Shown here in pieces: positions 40,141-51,076 of a DNA stretch of 64,000 bases. Below the pieces are notes generated by a model that saw only the letters and a program-made list of their open reading frames with translations, was not told the DNA's origin and did no database searches. The position numbers and the translations under genes are program-made. Origin of the DNA: Paralichthys olivaceus (lineage: Eukaryota > Chordata > Actinopteri > Pleuronectiformes > Paralichthyidae); the NCBI RefSeq assembly GCF_024713975.1, contig NC_091099.1:302501-366500 (forward strand), given 5' to 3'. Positions within the stretch are counted from its first letter, which is position 1. Each line of letters opens with the position of its first letter.

Positions 40141-41448
40141 ATGGAACAAGCACCTGGATCAGACATCAACGTCTCTGCTCGGTTCCGCCCCTGCATCAAC
40201 GCCTCCTATCAGCCTCCAATCAGAGCAGTGTGTCCGTACGGCACCGGTCAGCTCATCCTCATCGTCATGGTAACGGCATCCCTCAGCATCGTCACTGTGC
40301 TCGGCAACACGCTGGTGATCATCTCCATCAAAGTAAATCGCCATCTGCGGACCGTCAACAACTACTTCCTGTTGAGCCTGGCGGTGGCCGACCTGATCAT
40401 CGGCCTTTTCTCCATAAACCTGTACGCTCTCTACCTGCTGCTGGGCCGCTGGCCACTGGGGGCAGCGCTCTGCGACATGTGGCTGGTTGTGGACTACGTG
40501 GTGAGCAGTGCCTCTGTCATGAACCTGCTGATCATCAGTTTGGATCGGTACTTCTGCGTGACACGCCCATTCAGTTACCCGACTTGCCGGACCGGAAGGA
40601 TGGCCATTCTGATGATTGGAGCAGCCTGGCTGTTGTCGTTTGTCCTCTGGGCCCCCGCCATCCTCTGCTGGCAGAACGTCGGGGGCAAACGATTCGTCCC
40701 CGATGGAGAGTGTTACACGCAGCTGCTGGCCAGTCCGGCCGTCACTTTGGGGACGACGCTTCCTTCCTTCTACTTCCCGGCCATCGTTATGATCGTCCTG
40801 TACAGCCGTCTGTCCTCCGGCAGCCGCAAACGACTGAGCGGTCTCCAGTCAGCGCAGGGCACGCTCAGGACATCCAGTCTGTCCATTAAAGACTTCCTTT
40901 TTAAGCGATGGAGCTGGGTGACCGGCGACCCTTGCTCAGACCTGTCTCTGAACCAATCAGAGTCCAGCACGCCAAAGACCAGAAGGAACCGGAGGGTGTC
41001 CAGAAGTCCTGGAGACACGTCAGAGCTCGCAGACATCTGTCTGTCCCGTCAGCAGTGTCGCACCAGATGTGAAGATAACAACAAAATTGAGAGTGACTCC
41101 TCGTCCAACACCGACCTCCACAGGAGGGCGTCTATGGCGTTTTCCACCTGTCCCAGCTTCAAGTCCCAGGAAACTAGGATGCATCGAGTGATGGCAAGGG
41201 AGAGGAGGGTCACCAAGACCATCTTGGCCATCCTGCTGGCCTTCATCCTCACCTGGACGCCCTACAACATCATGGCCGTGATTGCAACCTTCTGTCACTT
41301 CTGTATCCCAAACAGCCTGTGGACCATCGGATACTGGCTCTGTTACATCAACAGCGCAATCAACCCGGGCTGCTACGCCCTCTGCAACGTCACCTTCAGG
41401 AAAACCTTCTGCAGCCTCCTTCGCTGTCGCCGCACCAAGTTCCGCTGA
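40141..41448 (+). CDS. chrm4: muscarinic acetylcholine receptor, M2/M4 (Gi-coupled) class
   Basis: A class A GPCR for acetylcholine on neuronal and other plasma membranes, 435 residues in one exon (human M4 479; the difference is mostly a shorter third intracellular loop). The ATG at 40141 was chosen; the frame extends upstream only through a non-ATG codon. Seen: N-glycosylation sites NVS and [15 protein letters not shown] (helix 1); LAVADLIIG (helix 2); D118 (3.32, the amine-binding Asp) and DRY (helix 3); WTPYN (helix 6); [19 protein letters not shown] (helix 7). Several residues conserved across M1-M5 differ here. The neighbours ambra1 and mdk match human CHRM4, so the symbol rests on synteny plus the M2/M4-like C-terminal half. 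Confidence 0.88.
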   Translation: MEQAPGSDINVSARFRPCINASYQPPIRAVCPYGTGQLILIVMVTASLSIVTVLGNTLVIISIKVNRHLRTVNNYFLLSLAVADLIIGLFSINLYALYLLLGRWPLGAALCDMWLVVDYVVSSASVMNLLIISLDRYFCVTRPFSYPTCRTGRMAILMIGAAWLLSFVLWAPAILCWQNVGGKRFVPDGECYTQLLASPAVTLGTTLPSFYFPAIVMIVLYSRLSSGSRKRLSGLQSAQGTLRTSSLSIKDFLFKRWSWVTGDPCSDLSLNQSESSTPKTRRNRRVSRSPGDTSELADICLSRQQCRTRCEDNNKIESDSSSNTDLHRRASMAFSTCPSFKSQETRMHRVMARERRVTKTILAILLAFILTWTPYNIMAVIATFCHFCIPNSLWTIGYWLCYINSAINPGCYALCNVTFRKTFCSLLRCRRTKFR

Positions 41449-41510
41449 CACACGGGTTCTCAGTCCATCAGGTAAAGATGGAGGTTGGTCCCCTGATATG
41501 TCATTGTCTC

Positions 41511-41645
41511 GTGTCTGTCTCGTCTCTGTCTCGTCTCTGTCTCGTGTCTGTCTCGTCTCTGTCTCATCTCTGTCTCGTGTCTGTCTCGTCTCTGTCTCGT
41601 GTCTGTCTCGTCTCTATCTCGTGTCTGTCTCGTGTCTGTCTCATC
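41511..41645. repeat. GTCTCGTSTCT minisatellite in the chrm4 3' UTR
   Basis: About a dozen tandem copies of an 11-bp unit (GTCTCGTGTCT, GTCTCGTCTCT) start about 60 bp after the chrm4 stop. Long frames on either strand here are repeat artefacts. Confidence 0.9.
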
Positions 41646-41869
41646 GTGCTCGTTTTGCTTCTCTCTGTTGTCAGGTTGAGTCTGTTCACCGTTGATTGAT
41701 GTTGAAACAGGAAATGCTATAAGTTTGTTTTTTACAGATTCAAACAAACCAACGACCAATCGTCTTCCTCCTCAGGGGGACGACACAGTCAGAGACCAGT
41801 CAGACTCAGTTTGAAACGAGATGTTAAACAGAGTGACGTCACAGAGAAGTTGATTTATTTACCGGGTTA

Positions 41870-42890
41870 TTAATGTTTATCATTTGTGTAATTAATTATT
41901 GTTTGTGTTATTATTGATTATTGTTTGTGTTATTAATGATTATTGTTTGTGTTATTATTGATTATTGTTTGTGTTATTATTGATTATTGTTTGTGTTATT
42001 ATTGATTATTGTTTGTGTTATTAATGATTATTGTTTGTGTTATTATTGATTATTGTTTGTGTTATTATTGATTATTGTTTGTGTTATTACTGATTATTGT
42101 TTGTGTTATTAATGATTATTGTTTGTGTTATTATTGATTATTGTTTGTGTTATTAATGATTATTGTTTGTGTTATTAATGATTATTGTTTGTGTTATTAA
42201 TGATTATTGTTTGTGTTATTAATGATTATTGTTTGTGTTATTATTGATTATTGTTTGTGTTATTAATGATTATTGTTTGTGTTATTATTGATTATTGTTT
42301 GATTATTGTTTGTGTTATTATTGATTATTGTTTGTTATTATTGATTATTGTTTGTGTTATTAATGATTATTGTTTGTGTTATTAATGATTATTGTTTGTG
42401 TTATTATTGATTATTGTTTGATTATTGTTTGTGTTATTATTGATTATTGTTTGTGTTATTAATGATGATTGTTTGTGTTATTAATGATTATTGTTTGTGT
42501 TATTAATGATGATTGTTTGTGTTATTATTGATTATTGTTTGATTATTGTTTGTGTTATTATTGATTATTGTTTGTGTTATTAATGATGATTGTTTGTGTT
42601 ATTAATGATGATTGTTTGTGTTATTAATGATTATTGTTTGTGTTATTAATGATGATTGTTTGTGTTATTATTGATTATTGTTTGATTATTGTTTGTGTTA
42701 TTATTGATTATTGTTTGTGTTATTAATGATGATTGTTTGTGTTATTAATGATTATTGTTTGTTATTAATGATTATTGTTTGTGTTATTAATGATGATTGT
42801 TTGTGTTATTAATGATTATTGTTTGTTATTAATGATGATTGTTTGTGTTATTAATGATGATTGTTTGTGTTATTAATGAACACATCAGAC
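41870..42890. repeat. 1-kb, 22-bp minisatellite between the convergent chrm4 and mdk 3' ends
   Basis: About 45 copies of a unit built on GTTATTATTGATTATTGTTTGT, with TAATGAT and shortened variants. ATTGTT (SOX-like) and TGTTTG (forkhead-like) recur once per unit. It ends about 20 bp before the mdk poly(A) signal. Confidence 0.95.
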
Positions 42891-42909
42891 TCTTCTACAA
42901 TGTACAGTA

Positions 42910-42915
42910 TTTATT
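42910..42915 (-). terminator. mdk: mdk poly(A) signal (AATAAA on minus strand)
   Basis: TTTATT on + is AATAAA on -, 300 nt after the mdk stop codon. This would give a compact 3' UTR ending just before the 22-bp minisatellite. Confidence 0.6.
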
Positions 42916-43215
42916 TTGTTCATTTATACAAGTCTCATCAAGAATCTAGAATTCAAAAATAGATTTTTATCTTTTCTAACATGATGAACTGGAAGTTAAT
43001 TTAAAATCAGCTACAGTCAAAGCTTTTAGTTTCTATCTGTTAAAACAGACTAATGCTACGAGGACGGTTTCATCTTCTCAATCTAAAGTTTCCACATTTA
43101 ATCAACATCGACTCAAAGAAGAGAAACTGTGAGAGGACGGAGGAGTGTTTGTGTTTGAAGAACGAGGGAAGACAATCGTTCAGCTGGAGGAGGAGTGCTG
43201 TCGTCTCTTCATCCT

Positions 43216-46095
43216 TCAGTTTGACTTCTTCTCTCCTGTGAGGAAAAGACAAACAATGAAAGATTCAGTTTTAACATCTGGATTCAGTTTTAACATCTGG
43301 ATTCAGTTTTAACATCTGGATTCAGTTCTCACCTCGGGGTTTCTTGGCTTTGGGGGAGCAGGGTTTGGACACTTTGACGGTGGTTTGACACTCGGCGTTG
43401 TATAGCGCCCTCTTCAGGGTTCCTGATCGACTCTTGGTGTTGGTGATGCCGTCGCAGGATTCCCACGCTCCGAACTTGTACTTACAGTCACCTGAGAGAA
43501 ATCGACCAATGACATGTGAGCTGCAGATCCAGGTTCTGTGACTGAAACCCACTCGTCTCGTTTCTTTTAGTGATGATGAGTTAAAGGTTCGGTGTGTAGA
43601 ATGTAGTGACATCTAGTGGTGAAGTGTCATGCTGCAGCTCCCCCCCCCAAAAAAAAAACATGAAGGAGAACCAGTTCTCACATAAACTCAAAAGGTTTAG
43701 TTTGTCCAATCTGAGCTACTTTCAAAAACATGGCTGCCTCCTTAGAGAGGACTCATTCCTGATGTAAATATAAATGATTTAAATATAAAGTATGCAAATA
43801 TATAGATATTATCAATATATAAATCTTATAATCGTAAATGTTCTGTATCCGTCATTTTACATTTAATGGAATTCAATTTGAAAAATGTATTTTATTTTAA
43901 AAACTGAAAAAAGCTCCTCGATGCAAAAGTTTAACTAATGAGTTTTTGTTGATCGGTTACGATTCATGTCTTTTAATGAATACTTTTTATTTATTTATGT
44001 ATTTATTTTCATTACTGATGTCCTTCTTCCAGTTGCAGGGGATCTTGCAGGAGATCTTGTTGGTGTGGTCGTTACACGAGGCGTCTCTCACTCCTTCACC
44101 ACAGTCTCCACGGTCAGGGACACATTTCCCGTAGCGAGTCTCAGCGGTGGAACATTCAGAGGCGGGCCCGGGTTTCTCCGGTTTACCTGCAGAGTCACAG
44201 CTTCTGTCAGAGGAGACGCACCTGACCACACCCCCTCCCCTGACCACACCCCCCTCCCCTGACCACACACCCCTCCCCTGACCACACACCCCTCCCCTGA
44301 CCACACCCCACCTCCAGATCAAATACTTTAAATAATAACGTGTGATTGATGACCTCTTCAAAATAAATCTGTACAAATGTTCCGTATCTGAAGTGCATCG
44401 TCTCTCTGGTATCTGCAATTTCCACATTTCATGATGTGATTACATCTCGAAATGATGAGAAACTTTAAGTTTCAAGTTTCTCATTATTTATACGAAAGTT
44501 TCATATTATTTATGGAAAGTTTTTCATTACGTATAGAAAGTTTCATATTAAAGAAAGTTTTCCATTATTTATGGAAAGTTTCCATTATTTATAGAAAGTT
44601 TCATATTAAAGAAAGTTTTCCATTATTTATGGAAAGTTTCATATTTATAGAAAGTTTCCATTATTTATGGAAAGTTTCCATTATTTATACAAAGTTTCAT
44701 ATTACTTATAGAAAGTTTCATATTATATTATTTTCCATAAATAATGAAAACTTTCTATAAATATGAAACTTTTCATAAATAATGGAAACTTTCTATAAAT
44801 AATGGAAACTTTCTATAAATATGGAACTTTCTATAAATAATGGAAACTTCCATAAATAATGGAAACTTTCTATAAATAATGGAAACTTTCTATAAATATG
44901 AAACTTTCTATAAATAATGGAAACTTTCTATAAATATGAAACTTTTCATAAATAATGGAAACTTTCTATAAATAATGGAAACTTTCTATAAATATGAAAC
45001 TTTCTATAAATAATGGAAACTTTCTATAAATATGAAACTTTCTATAAATAATGGAAACTTTCTATAAATATGAAACTTTCTATAAATAATGGAAACTTTC
45101 TATAAATAATGGAAACTTTCTATAAATATGAAACTTTCTATAAATATAAAACTTTCTATAAATAATGGAAACTTCCATAAATAATGGAAACTTCCATAAA
45201 TAATGGAAACTTTCTATAAATAATGGAAACTTTCCATAAATAATGGAAACTTTCTATAAATATGAAACTTTCCATAAATAATGGAAACTTTCCATAAATA
45301 ATGGAAACTTTCTATAAGTAATATGAAACTTTCTATAAATAATGGAAACTTTCCATAAATATGAAACTTTCTATAAATAATGGAAACTTTCCATAAATAT
45401 GAAACTTTCTATAAATGAGAAACTTTCTATAAATAATGGAAACTTTCTATAAATGAGAAACTTTCTATAAATAATGGAAACTTTCCATAAATAATGAGAA
45501 ACTTTCTATAAATGAGAAACTTTCCATAAATAATGAGAAACTTTCTATAAATGAGAAACTTTTGTATAAATAATGAGAAACTTTCTATAAATAATGAGAA
45601 ACTTTCTATAAATAATGAGAAACTTTCTATAAGTAATGGAAAGTTTCCATAAATAATGGAAACTTTCTAAGTAATAAGAAACTTTCCATAAATATGGAAA
45701 GTTTCTTATTATCTATAGAAAGTTTTTAATCATTTGTAGAAAGTTTCCATTATTTATGGAAAGTTTCACATTATTATTATTAGAATAATGAATCATAGAA
45801 AGTCTCTTTAGTTTGCCTTCTTCTGTTTTCCCTAGTTTTTCGATTCCTGACGTTTATTAGATGTTTGTCGTTTTCGTGCTACATGATATCACCTGAAGAT
45901 GAACTCTAGTAACCTCTGACTCGTCCTCTAGCGCCACCATCAGGTCACATTGATAAATGTTAGCTGACAGGCTGAATTAAGATGGTGAACGCTGTTGTTT
46001 ACGTCACCTCGGTGGTTCTTGTTTCTCCTGCTGGCGTCGCTGAGCATCACCACGGCGACGAGTAGCAGCAGCGTCACAGAGAACAAACTTTGCAT
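43216..46095 (-). CDS. mdk: midkine, secreted heparin-binding growth factor
   Basis: Midkine signals through PTPRZ, ALK, LRP and proteoglycans in neural and repair contexts. Four coding exons on -: 46095-46008, 44186-44016, 43491-43333, 43235-43216. They sum to 438 nt (145 residues; human 143), with phase-1 introns throughout as in the pleiotrophin/midkine family. The ATG at 46095 opens MQSLFSVTLLLLVAVVML, a clear signal peptide. The N-domain contains CSTAETRYGKCVPD, GDCGEGVRDASC and ISCKIPCNWKK. The C-domain contains DCKYKFGAWESCDG, GTLKRALYNAECQ and VSKPCSPKAKK, with all ten expected cysteines by my count. The basic tail ends EKKSN. Teleosts have two mdk copies; which this is cannot be told. 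A non-coding 5' exon is probable near 48.2 kb. Confidence 0.95.
43581..43800. mobile_element. MITE-like element in mdk intron 2 (second copy of the TTAAAGGTYCRGTGTGTA end)
   Basis: It starts TTAAAGGTTCGGTGTGTAGA, sharing its end with 20372. The interior (GACATCTAGTGGTGAA, then ACATGGCTGCCTCC near 43729) has the look of a non-autonomous DNA transposon common in percomorph fish. The right boundary is not clear. Confidence 0.5.
44218..44312. repeat. CTGACCACACMCCCCTCCC minisatellite beside the mdk exon 2 acceptor
   Basis: Five units of 18-19 bp lie 30-125 bp upstream of the mdk exon 2 acceptor on the transcribed sense. On the minus (mdk) strand they read GGGGAGGGGTGTGTGGTCA, i.e. repeated G4 tracts. 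Confidence 0.9.
44470..45775. repeat. inverted arrays of a GGAAACTTTCTATAAATAAT-type unit in mdk intron 1
   Basis: From 44470 to about 44730 the unit reads GAAAGTTTCCATTATTTAT. From about 44735 to 45680 it reads the reverse complement (ATAAATAATGGAAACTTTC). From about 45690 to 45775 it flips again. Units are 20-25 bp with TATGAAAC and GAGAAAC variants. The main switch occurs near 44733 with almost no spacer. Confidence 0.95.
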
Positions 46096-46139
46096 TCTGA
46101 AAAAAAAACATGGACGACATTAAGACAATTCAGTGTCAC

Positions 46140-46560
46140 AACCAGGGGCCTCAGGCTGGAGCTGGGCCCTGAGGAGGCTGGCTCTTATCTGGGTGGGGCT
46201 ACATATCTGAGCCCAGGGGCCACATGGCTCTTTCTCTGGGGGGGGGGGGCAGCATATCTGAGTGGACTGAACCATCCTGAGGAGCGGGGGCCGCTCAGTC
46301 CACCAGAACCAGATGGTCCAAATAAAATCTGCTCTTTTTCAGCTCGACTTTACAAACGCTGAAATAATCGGAGCTTTGTAGTGACGGCAGATCAGGATTA
46401 TAAAAGTAGGCTAATGTATTCAGGTCTGTTGTGTGTCTGTTGTGTGTCTGTTGTGTGTCTGTTGTCATCTCACTCACTCGTTGTGTCTTCTTCTTTGTTT
46501 GAATGAGATCAGACTTGAATTATTAATATTATCACCAACACTTTGACAAAAAGAGTCAAT
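46140..46560. other. unique sequence in mdk 5' intron, nothing recognised
   Basis: There are several near-repeats of GGCTACATATCTGAG and a GTGTGTCTGTT run near 46430-46462, plus a short poly-G at 46239. No exon was recognised. Confidence 0.4.
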
Positions 46561-46565
46561 TACAC

Positions 46566-46640
46566 ATAAAGCTTCTCTCTCTCACTCTCTCTTCTCTCTT
46601 CATCTGTCTGTCTGTCTCTCTCTCTATGTGTCTCTGTCTT

Positions 46641-46671
<31 letters not shown>

Positions 46672-46678
46672 ATGTGTC

Positions 46679-46724
<46 letters not shown>

Positions 46725-47250
46725 AGTCCGTCTCTCTCTCTCTGTGTCTCTGTCTGTCTCAGTCTTTTGCTCTCGCTCTCTCTGTGTGTCTCTGTCTTTC
46801 TGTCTGTCTCTCTCTGTCTCTTTCTTTCTTTCTGTCCGTCTCTCTCTCTCTGTGTGTCTCTCTCTCTCTCTGTGTGTCTCTGTCTCTTTCTTTCTTTCTG
46901 TCCGTCTCTCTCTCTCTGTGTCTCTGTCTGTCTCAGTCTTTTGCTCTCGCTCTCTCTCTGTTGCTCTCTCTCTCTCTTTCTGTCTGTCTCTCTCGCTCTC
47001 TGTGTGTCTCTGTCTCTTTCTTTCTTTCTGTCCGTCTCTCTCTCTCTGTGTCTCTGTCTGTCTCTGTCTTTTGCTCTCGCTCTCTCTGTGTGTCTCTCTC
47101 TCTCTCTGTCTCTCTCTTTCTTTCTGTCTGTCTCTCTCTCTGTGTCTCTGTCTGTCTCAGTCTTTTGCTCTCGCTCTCTCTCTGTTGCTCTCTCTCTCTC
47201 TTTCTGTCTGTCTCTCTCGCTCTCTCTGTGTCTCTCTCTCTCTCAGCAGG
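46566..47250. repeat. CTCTCTGTCTGTCTC microsatellite
   Basis: Compound CT/CTGT/CTTT repeat with recurring CAGTCTTTTGCTCTCGCTC blocks at about 150-250 bp intervals. Ser/Leu-rich frames here are artefacts. Confidence 0.93.
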
Positions 47251-47269
47251 CCTTCAGTGTTCCCTCCAT

Positions 47270-47900
47270 CAATGAAGGGGGGGGGGGGGATCTGAAAGAG
47301 CCTTTAGATCCTCTGAACTGATTCAATGGCCTCAAACAAAGCCTCTTCCAGCCTGGTTTCATTTCTCTGAAGCTCAACACAGATTCCACGCCATGTCTTA
47401 GGAGCCCAGACCCCGGCCCCCCAGCGTCCCTGAATACAAACTTATTTGCATAAGGAAACAATGGAATCTTAGCATGAAGAAAAGGGGTGAGATGCTCCGC
47501 TCGCTTCCAAACCAGGAGCAGTGTTCAGAGGAAGTTGCTCCTGAGTCTCTGGGTTCACTCTCACATCCGGAGCTGATTTCACAGGCCGCTCGTAAAGAAA
47601 GACACAAACCTCCTGCTGCTGCAGCTGCAGCCCGGACTCTGCAGACGTCTCACAGCAAGAAGCAGGAAAACAAAGTTTACAGGGAAATGAAGATAAGCTG
47701 CTTCAGCTCTAATCACCCGATCGTAGAAATGGTCCAATGAACGGGCAGAAAGTTTGAAGGTCATGAAACTGAGCAAGAGGCAGAACATCTGCTTTGATTC
47801 AAACTTAATGAAGAGTCAATGTTATCATGTCCTTCAAAATAAAACCTGACATTGTGCCCTTCAGAATAATGGACCTTCTTTGTGAAAAACAACATTTGAA
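47270..47900. promoter_or_regulatory. non-repetitive island in mdk 5' intron with an OCT-SOX motif pair
   Basis: This 600-bp block of ordinary complex sequence sits between the CT repeat and the AT/CA repeats. It carries ATTTGCAT (47444-47451) and AACAATGG (47457-47464) separated by 5 bp. On the mdk strand this reads CCATTGTT, spacer, ATGCAAAT. It may be an enhancer; no coding potential was recognised. Confidence 0.3.
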
Positions 47901-48149
47901 ATCGTTTGAAATCGAAATCTTTTTCTAAATCTGTGAGTTTGACCTGAAGTAAAAGAATGAAAATGTTTTCTGGTCAAACTGATCTTCACTCTGATGAAAG
48001 ACTGAATCAGAGTGAAGATCAAAAAGCTGCAGGTTCAGACCCCAACTTTATCCTGAGTTATACATTATACATATAAATACATATATACATATAAATATAT
48101 ATATATATATATGTATTTATTTATATATAATAAAAACAGAGACACTTAC

Positions 48150-48241
48150 TTGTCGAGCTCAGAAGCTGCAGCAGTCAAAGCTGAGGAGTCGTCGTCTTCT
48201 GTCGCTGCTTCAGCTGCTTCTCCTGCACACTGCAGCTCGAC

Positions 48242-48250
<9 letters not shown>
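48150..48250 (-). other. mdk: candidate non-coding 5' exon of mdk
   Basis: On - the sequence ends GAGCTCGACAA and meets GTAAGT at 48149, a strong donor. The coding exon 1 acceptor (TTTTTTTTCAG, then A-ATG at 46096/46095) shows that an upstream exon is needed. The 5' end is not defined. A CT/CA microsatellite (48244-48431) lies directly upstream and would be in the promoter. Confidence 0.45.
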
Positions 48251-48292
<42 letters not shown>

Positions 48293-48317
48293 TCACTCAC
48301 TCACACACACACACACA

Positions 48318-48367
<50 letters not shown>

Positions 48368-48391
48368 CACACACACACACACACTCTCACA

Positions 48392-48431
<40 letters not shown>
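48244..48431. repeat. CT then CA microsatellite
   Basis: (CT)n to about 48272 and then CA with TCACT interruptions to 48431, upstream of the presumed mdk 5' exon. Confidence 0.93.
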
Positions 48432-48432
<1 letters not shown>

Positions 48433-48617
48433 CATGGTGACGTCACTGAATTTAATCCAAACCCAGTTGAACAAAACAAGCTCAGCTCATTTGCATAACG
48501 TGTGTGTGTGTATCCCACAGTTCACTGGGTCAAAGTTCATCTGTGCAGTGATTGGTTGATGGTCACGTTTGTTTTCGTTTCATCAGATAAAAAGACTTTT
48601 ATTTAATCCCACATTTG

Positions 48618-48707
48618 TACGGTGGCCCAGAGAGCTCAGCTCAGCACAAGAACACATCTTCATCATCATGTTACTTGCTTGTGTTTTGAGCTCTCAGGGC
48701 CACCGTA
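48618..48707. mobile_element. 90-bp hairpin MITE with 21-bp terminal inverted repeats
   Basis: The left end TACGGTGGCCCAGAGAGCTC and the right end (reverse complement TACGGTGGCCCTGAGAGCTC) match at all but one position over 21 bp, with partial complementarity further in. A near-perfect terminal stem with a short loop is the form of a small foldback MITE. Confidence 0.7.
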
Positions 48708-50210
48708 CAGTTCTCATCGGAAAATATTACTTTTTCTGAACTTCTGAAAACAAAACGGTCAACAGGCAAAACTAAATAAACCAAAGTTTAAACCAAACCA
48801 AACCAAAGATGTTTCAGTGGTTTCAGTTTCAGCTCGTTCTCATCTCGCTGATGTTTGTTCAAGTTTAGTTTGGTTGAATTAGTTATTTGATGAAATCATG
48901 ATTGACAGCTGAGACTGACTCCTGATTGGTCAGACTCTGTCAATGTGTCTGACCAATGAAACCAAAGACATTCAGACATTTTTTATTGGATCATTGATTA
49001 ATTGCTGATTGATTAATGAGAAAAGATCAATAACATGATTATGAATATGATAAAGGTTTAACTGTGAATTTGACCTAATGTTGTGATTAATTAAAACAAA
49101 TCCTCAGAGAAACTATTACTGTTTTATTGCTGGTCAGAAATAATAAAACAGTTCTTACTCATCAGGACACAGTGGAATATCAATTAATCAATTATTAATA
49201 CAGACTTTAGCAGAATCTGGTTTGAAAACACTGACGTCTCTTCTACAGTCACAGTGCATACAATAAATACAGTAGATACACATCACTATGGAAACATTTG
49301 TTTGCTTTACAGTTTTTAACAAAAAGACAAAAACTTTACAAAACTTCTCATGTGGTGACTGAAATATCTAAAAATGTGAATAAGCCGACGCTGCATCATC
49401 ATCTTGACAAATAAATCAAACATAGCTCAGTTCATTCAAATAATAATTTAAATATCAAATATTCACGTCTCCTTAGTGAACACAGTTACTACAAGTTTGA
49501 GAGAAGAAGTGTCCCGAGGTTTTCTTGTCCGTCAGTCTCCAGAGGACAGACACTTTTTCAACAAACTTTATCTATAACATATTAAAATAAATCTGAGAAA
49601 GGAAGAAGAAGAAGAAGCTGTTTACATTCACTCTGTTAAATCAGCACTTTTTTACATTGAGTCTGGTTAGAGATGCTGAACTGAGCCAAAGGAAGACAGA
49701 CAGGTTGGAGGTGAGACAGGTTTACAGATAACAACTATTATTACTATTATTATTATTATTATTATTAACAACAATACTTACTAGTAATTCATTGTTATAT
49801 GAATTGTGACTGTTATCAATAATAATCAATAACTTCTTTTACACTGTTTACATTTTAACTTGATCAAGTGTTCCTGGTCTCTCTCACCTCTCTCTCTCCC
49901 TCCTCCCCCTCTCCACTATCCCTCTCTCTTCTCCCCCCCTCTCTTCTCTCCCCCCCTCTCTCCTCCCCATGTCTCTCTCCTCCCCCGGTGGAGGCAGATG
50001 TCTCCTCTCTGACTCTGGTTCTTGAGGTTTCTCTCTGTTAATGAGGAGTTTCTCCTCCACAGACTCAAAGTGCTGCTCATGGTTCACCTGTTGGTTTCTC
50101 TAGATGAAGAAGATCTGAAGCTCTTCACCTTCTCTGTGAAGAGTCTGGAGATCACTATGTTAGGATTTGATGTTATACAAATAAAACTGAACTGAATTGA
50201 AATGGTCCGA
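48708..50210. other. mdk-dgkz intergenic, nothing coding recognised
   Basis: AT-rich unique sequence with an ATT run at 49738-49765 and a CT/CCCT stretch at 49880-49985. TTTATT at 49133-49138 (AATAAA on -) is a possible dgkz poly(A) signal about 1.9 kb after its stop. Low confidence. Confidence 0.4.
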
Positions 50211-50212
50211 CA

Positions 50213-51068
50213 GCTTGTTGGTTGGACAGGTTGTTAGTTGGACAGGTTGTTAGTTGGACAGGTCGGTGGTTAGACAGGTTGTTGGTTGGACAGGTTGTTA
50301 GTTGGACAGGTTGGTGGTTGGACAGGTTGTTGGTTGGACAGGTTGTTGTTTAGACAGGTTGGTGGTTGAACAGGTCGTTGGTTGGACAGGTTGTTAGTTG
50401 GACAGGTTGTTAGTTGGACAGGTTGTTAGTTGGACAGGTTGTTAGTTGGACAGGTTGGTGGTTAGACAGGTTGGTGGTTAGACAGGTTGTTGGTTGGACA
50501 GGTCGGTGGTTAGACAGGTCGGTGGTTAGACAGGTTGTTGGTTGAACAGGTCGTTGGTTGGACAGGTTGTTGGTTAGACAGGTTGTTGGTTGGACAGGTT
50601 GTTGGTTAGACAGGTTGTTGGTTGGACAGGTCGTGGTTAGACAGGTTGTTGGTTGGACAGGTTGTTGGTTAGACAGGTTGTTGGTTGGACAGGTTGTTGG
50701 TTGGACAGGTTGGTGGTTGGACAGGTCGGTGGTTGGACAGGTTGTTGGTTGGACAGGTTGGTGGTTGGACAGGTCGGTGGTTGGACAGGTTGTTGGTTGG
50801 ACAGGTTGTTGGTTGGACAGGTTGGTGGTTGGACAGGTCGGTGGTTGGACAGGTTGTTGGTTGAACAGGTTGTTGGTTGGACAGGTCGGTGGTTAGACAG
50901 GTTGGTGGTTGGACAGGTTGGTGGTTGGACAGGTCGGTGGTTAGACATGTTGTTGGTTGGACAGGTTGTTGGTTGGACAGGTTGGTGGTTGGACAGGTCG
51001 GTGGTTAGACAGGTTGTTGGTTGGACAGGTTGTTGGTTGGACAGGTTGGTGGTTGGACAGGTCGGTGG

Positions 51069-51076
<8 letters not shown>
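50213..51076. repeat. 16-bp minisatellite overlapping the dgkz stop codon
   Basis: About 54 units of GACAGGTTGTTGGTTG with GGTGG, TAGTTG and CGGTGG variants. The array runs into the dgkz stop: TTAGACAGG at 51069-51077 is both a repeat unit and the reverse of CCTGTC-TAA. Trp/Gly/Val-rich frames here are artefacts. Confidence 0.95.

Noticed and set aside
41020-41451. 143-residue minus-strand frame opposite chrm4
   Set aside because: Antisense shadow of a GC-rich coding exon with no family resemblance.
46090-46362. 90-residue frame upstream of mdk
   Set aside because: Low-complexity Gly/Pro-rich translation with a poly-G run, no homology recognised and on the strand opposite mdk.
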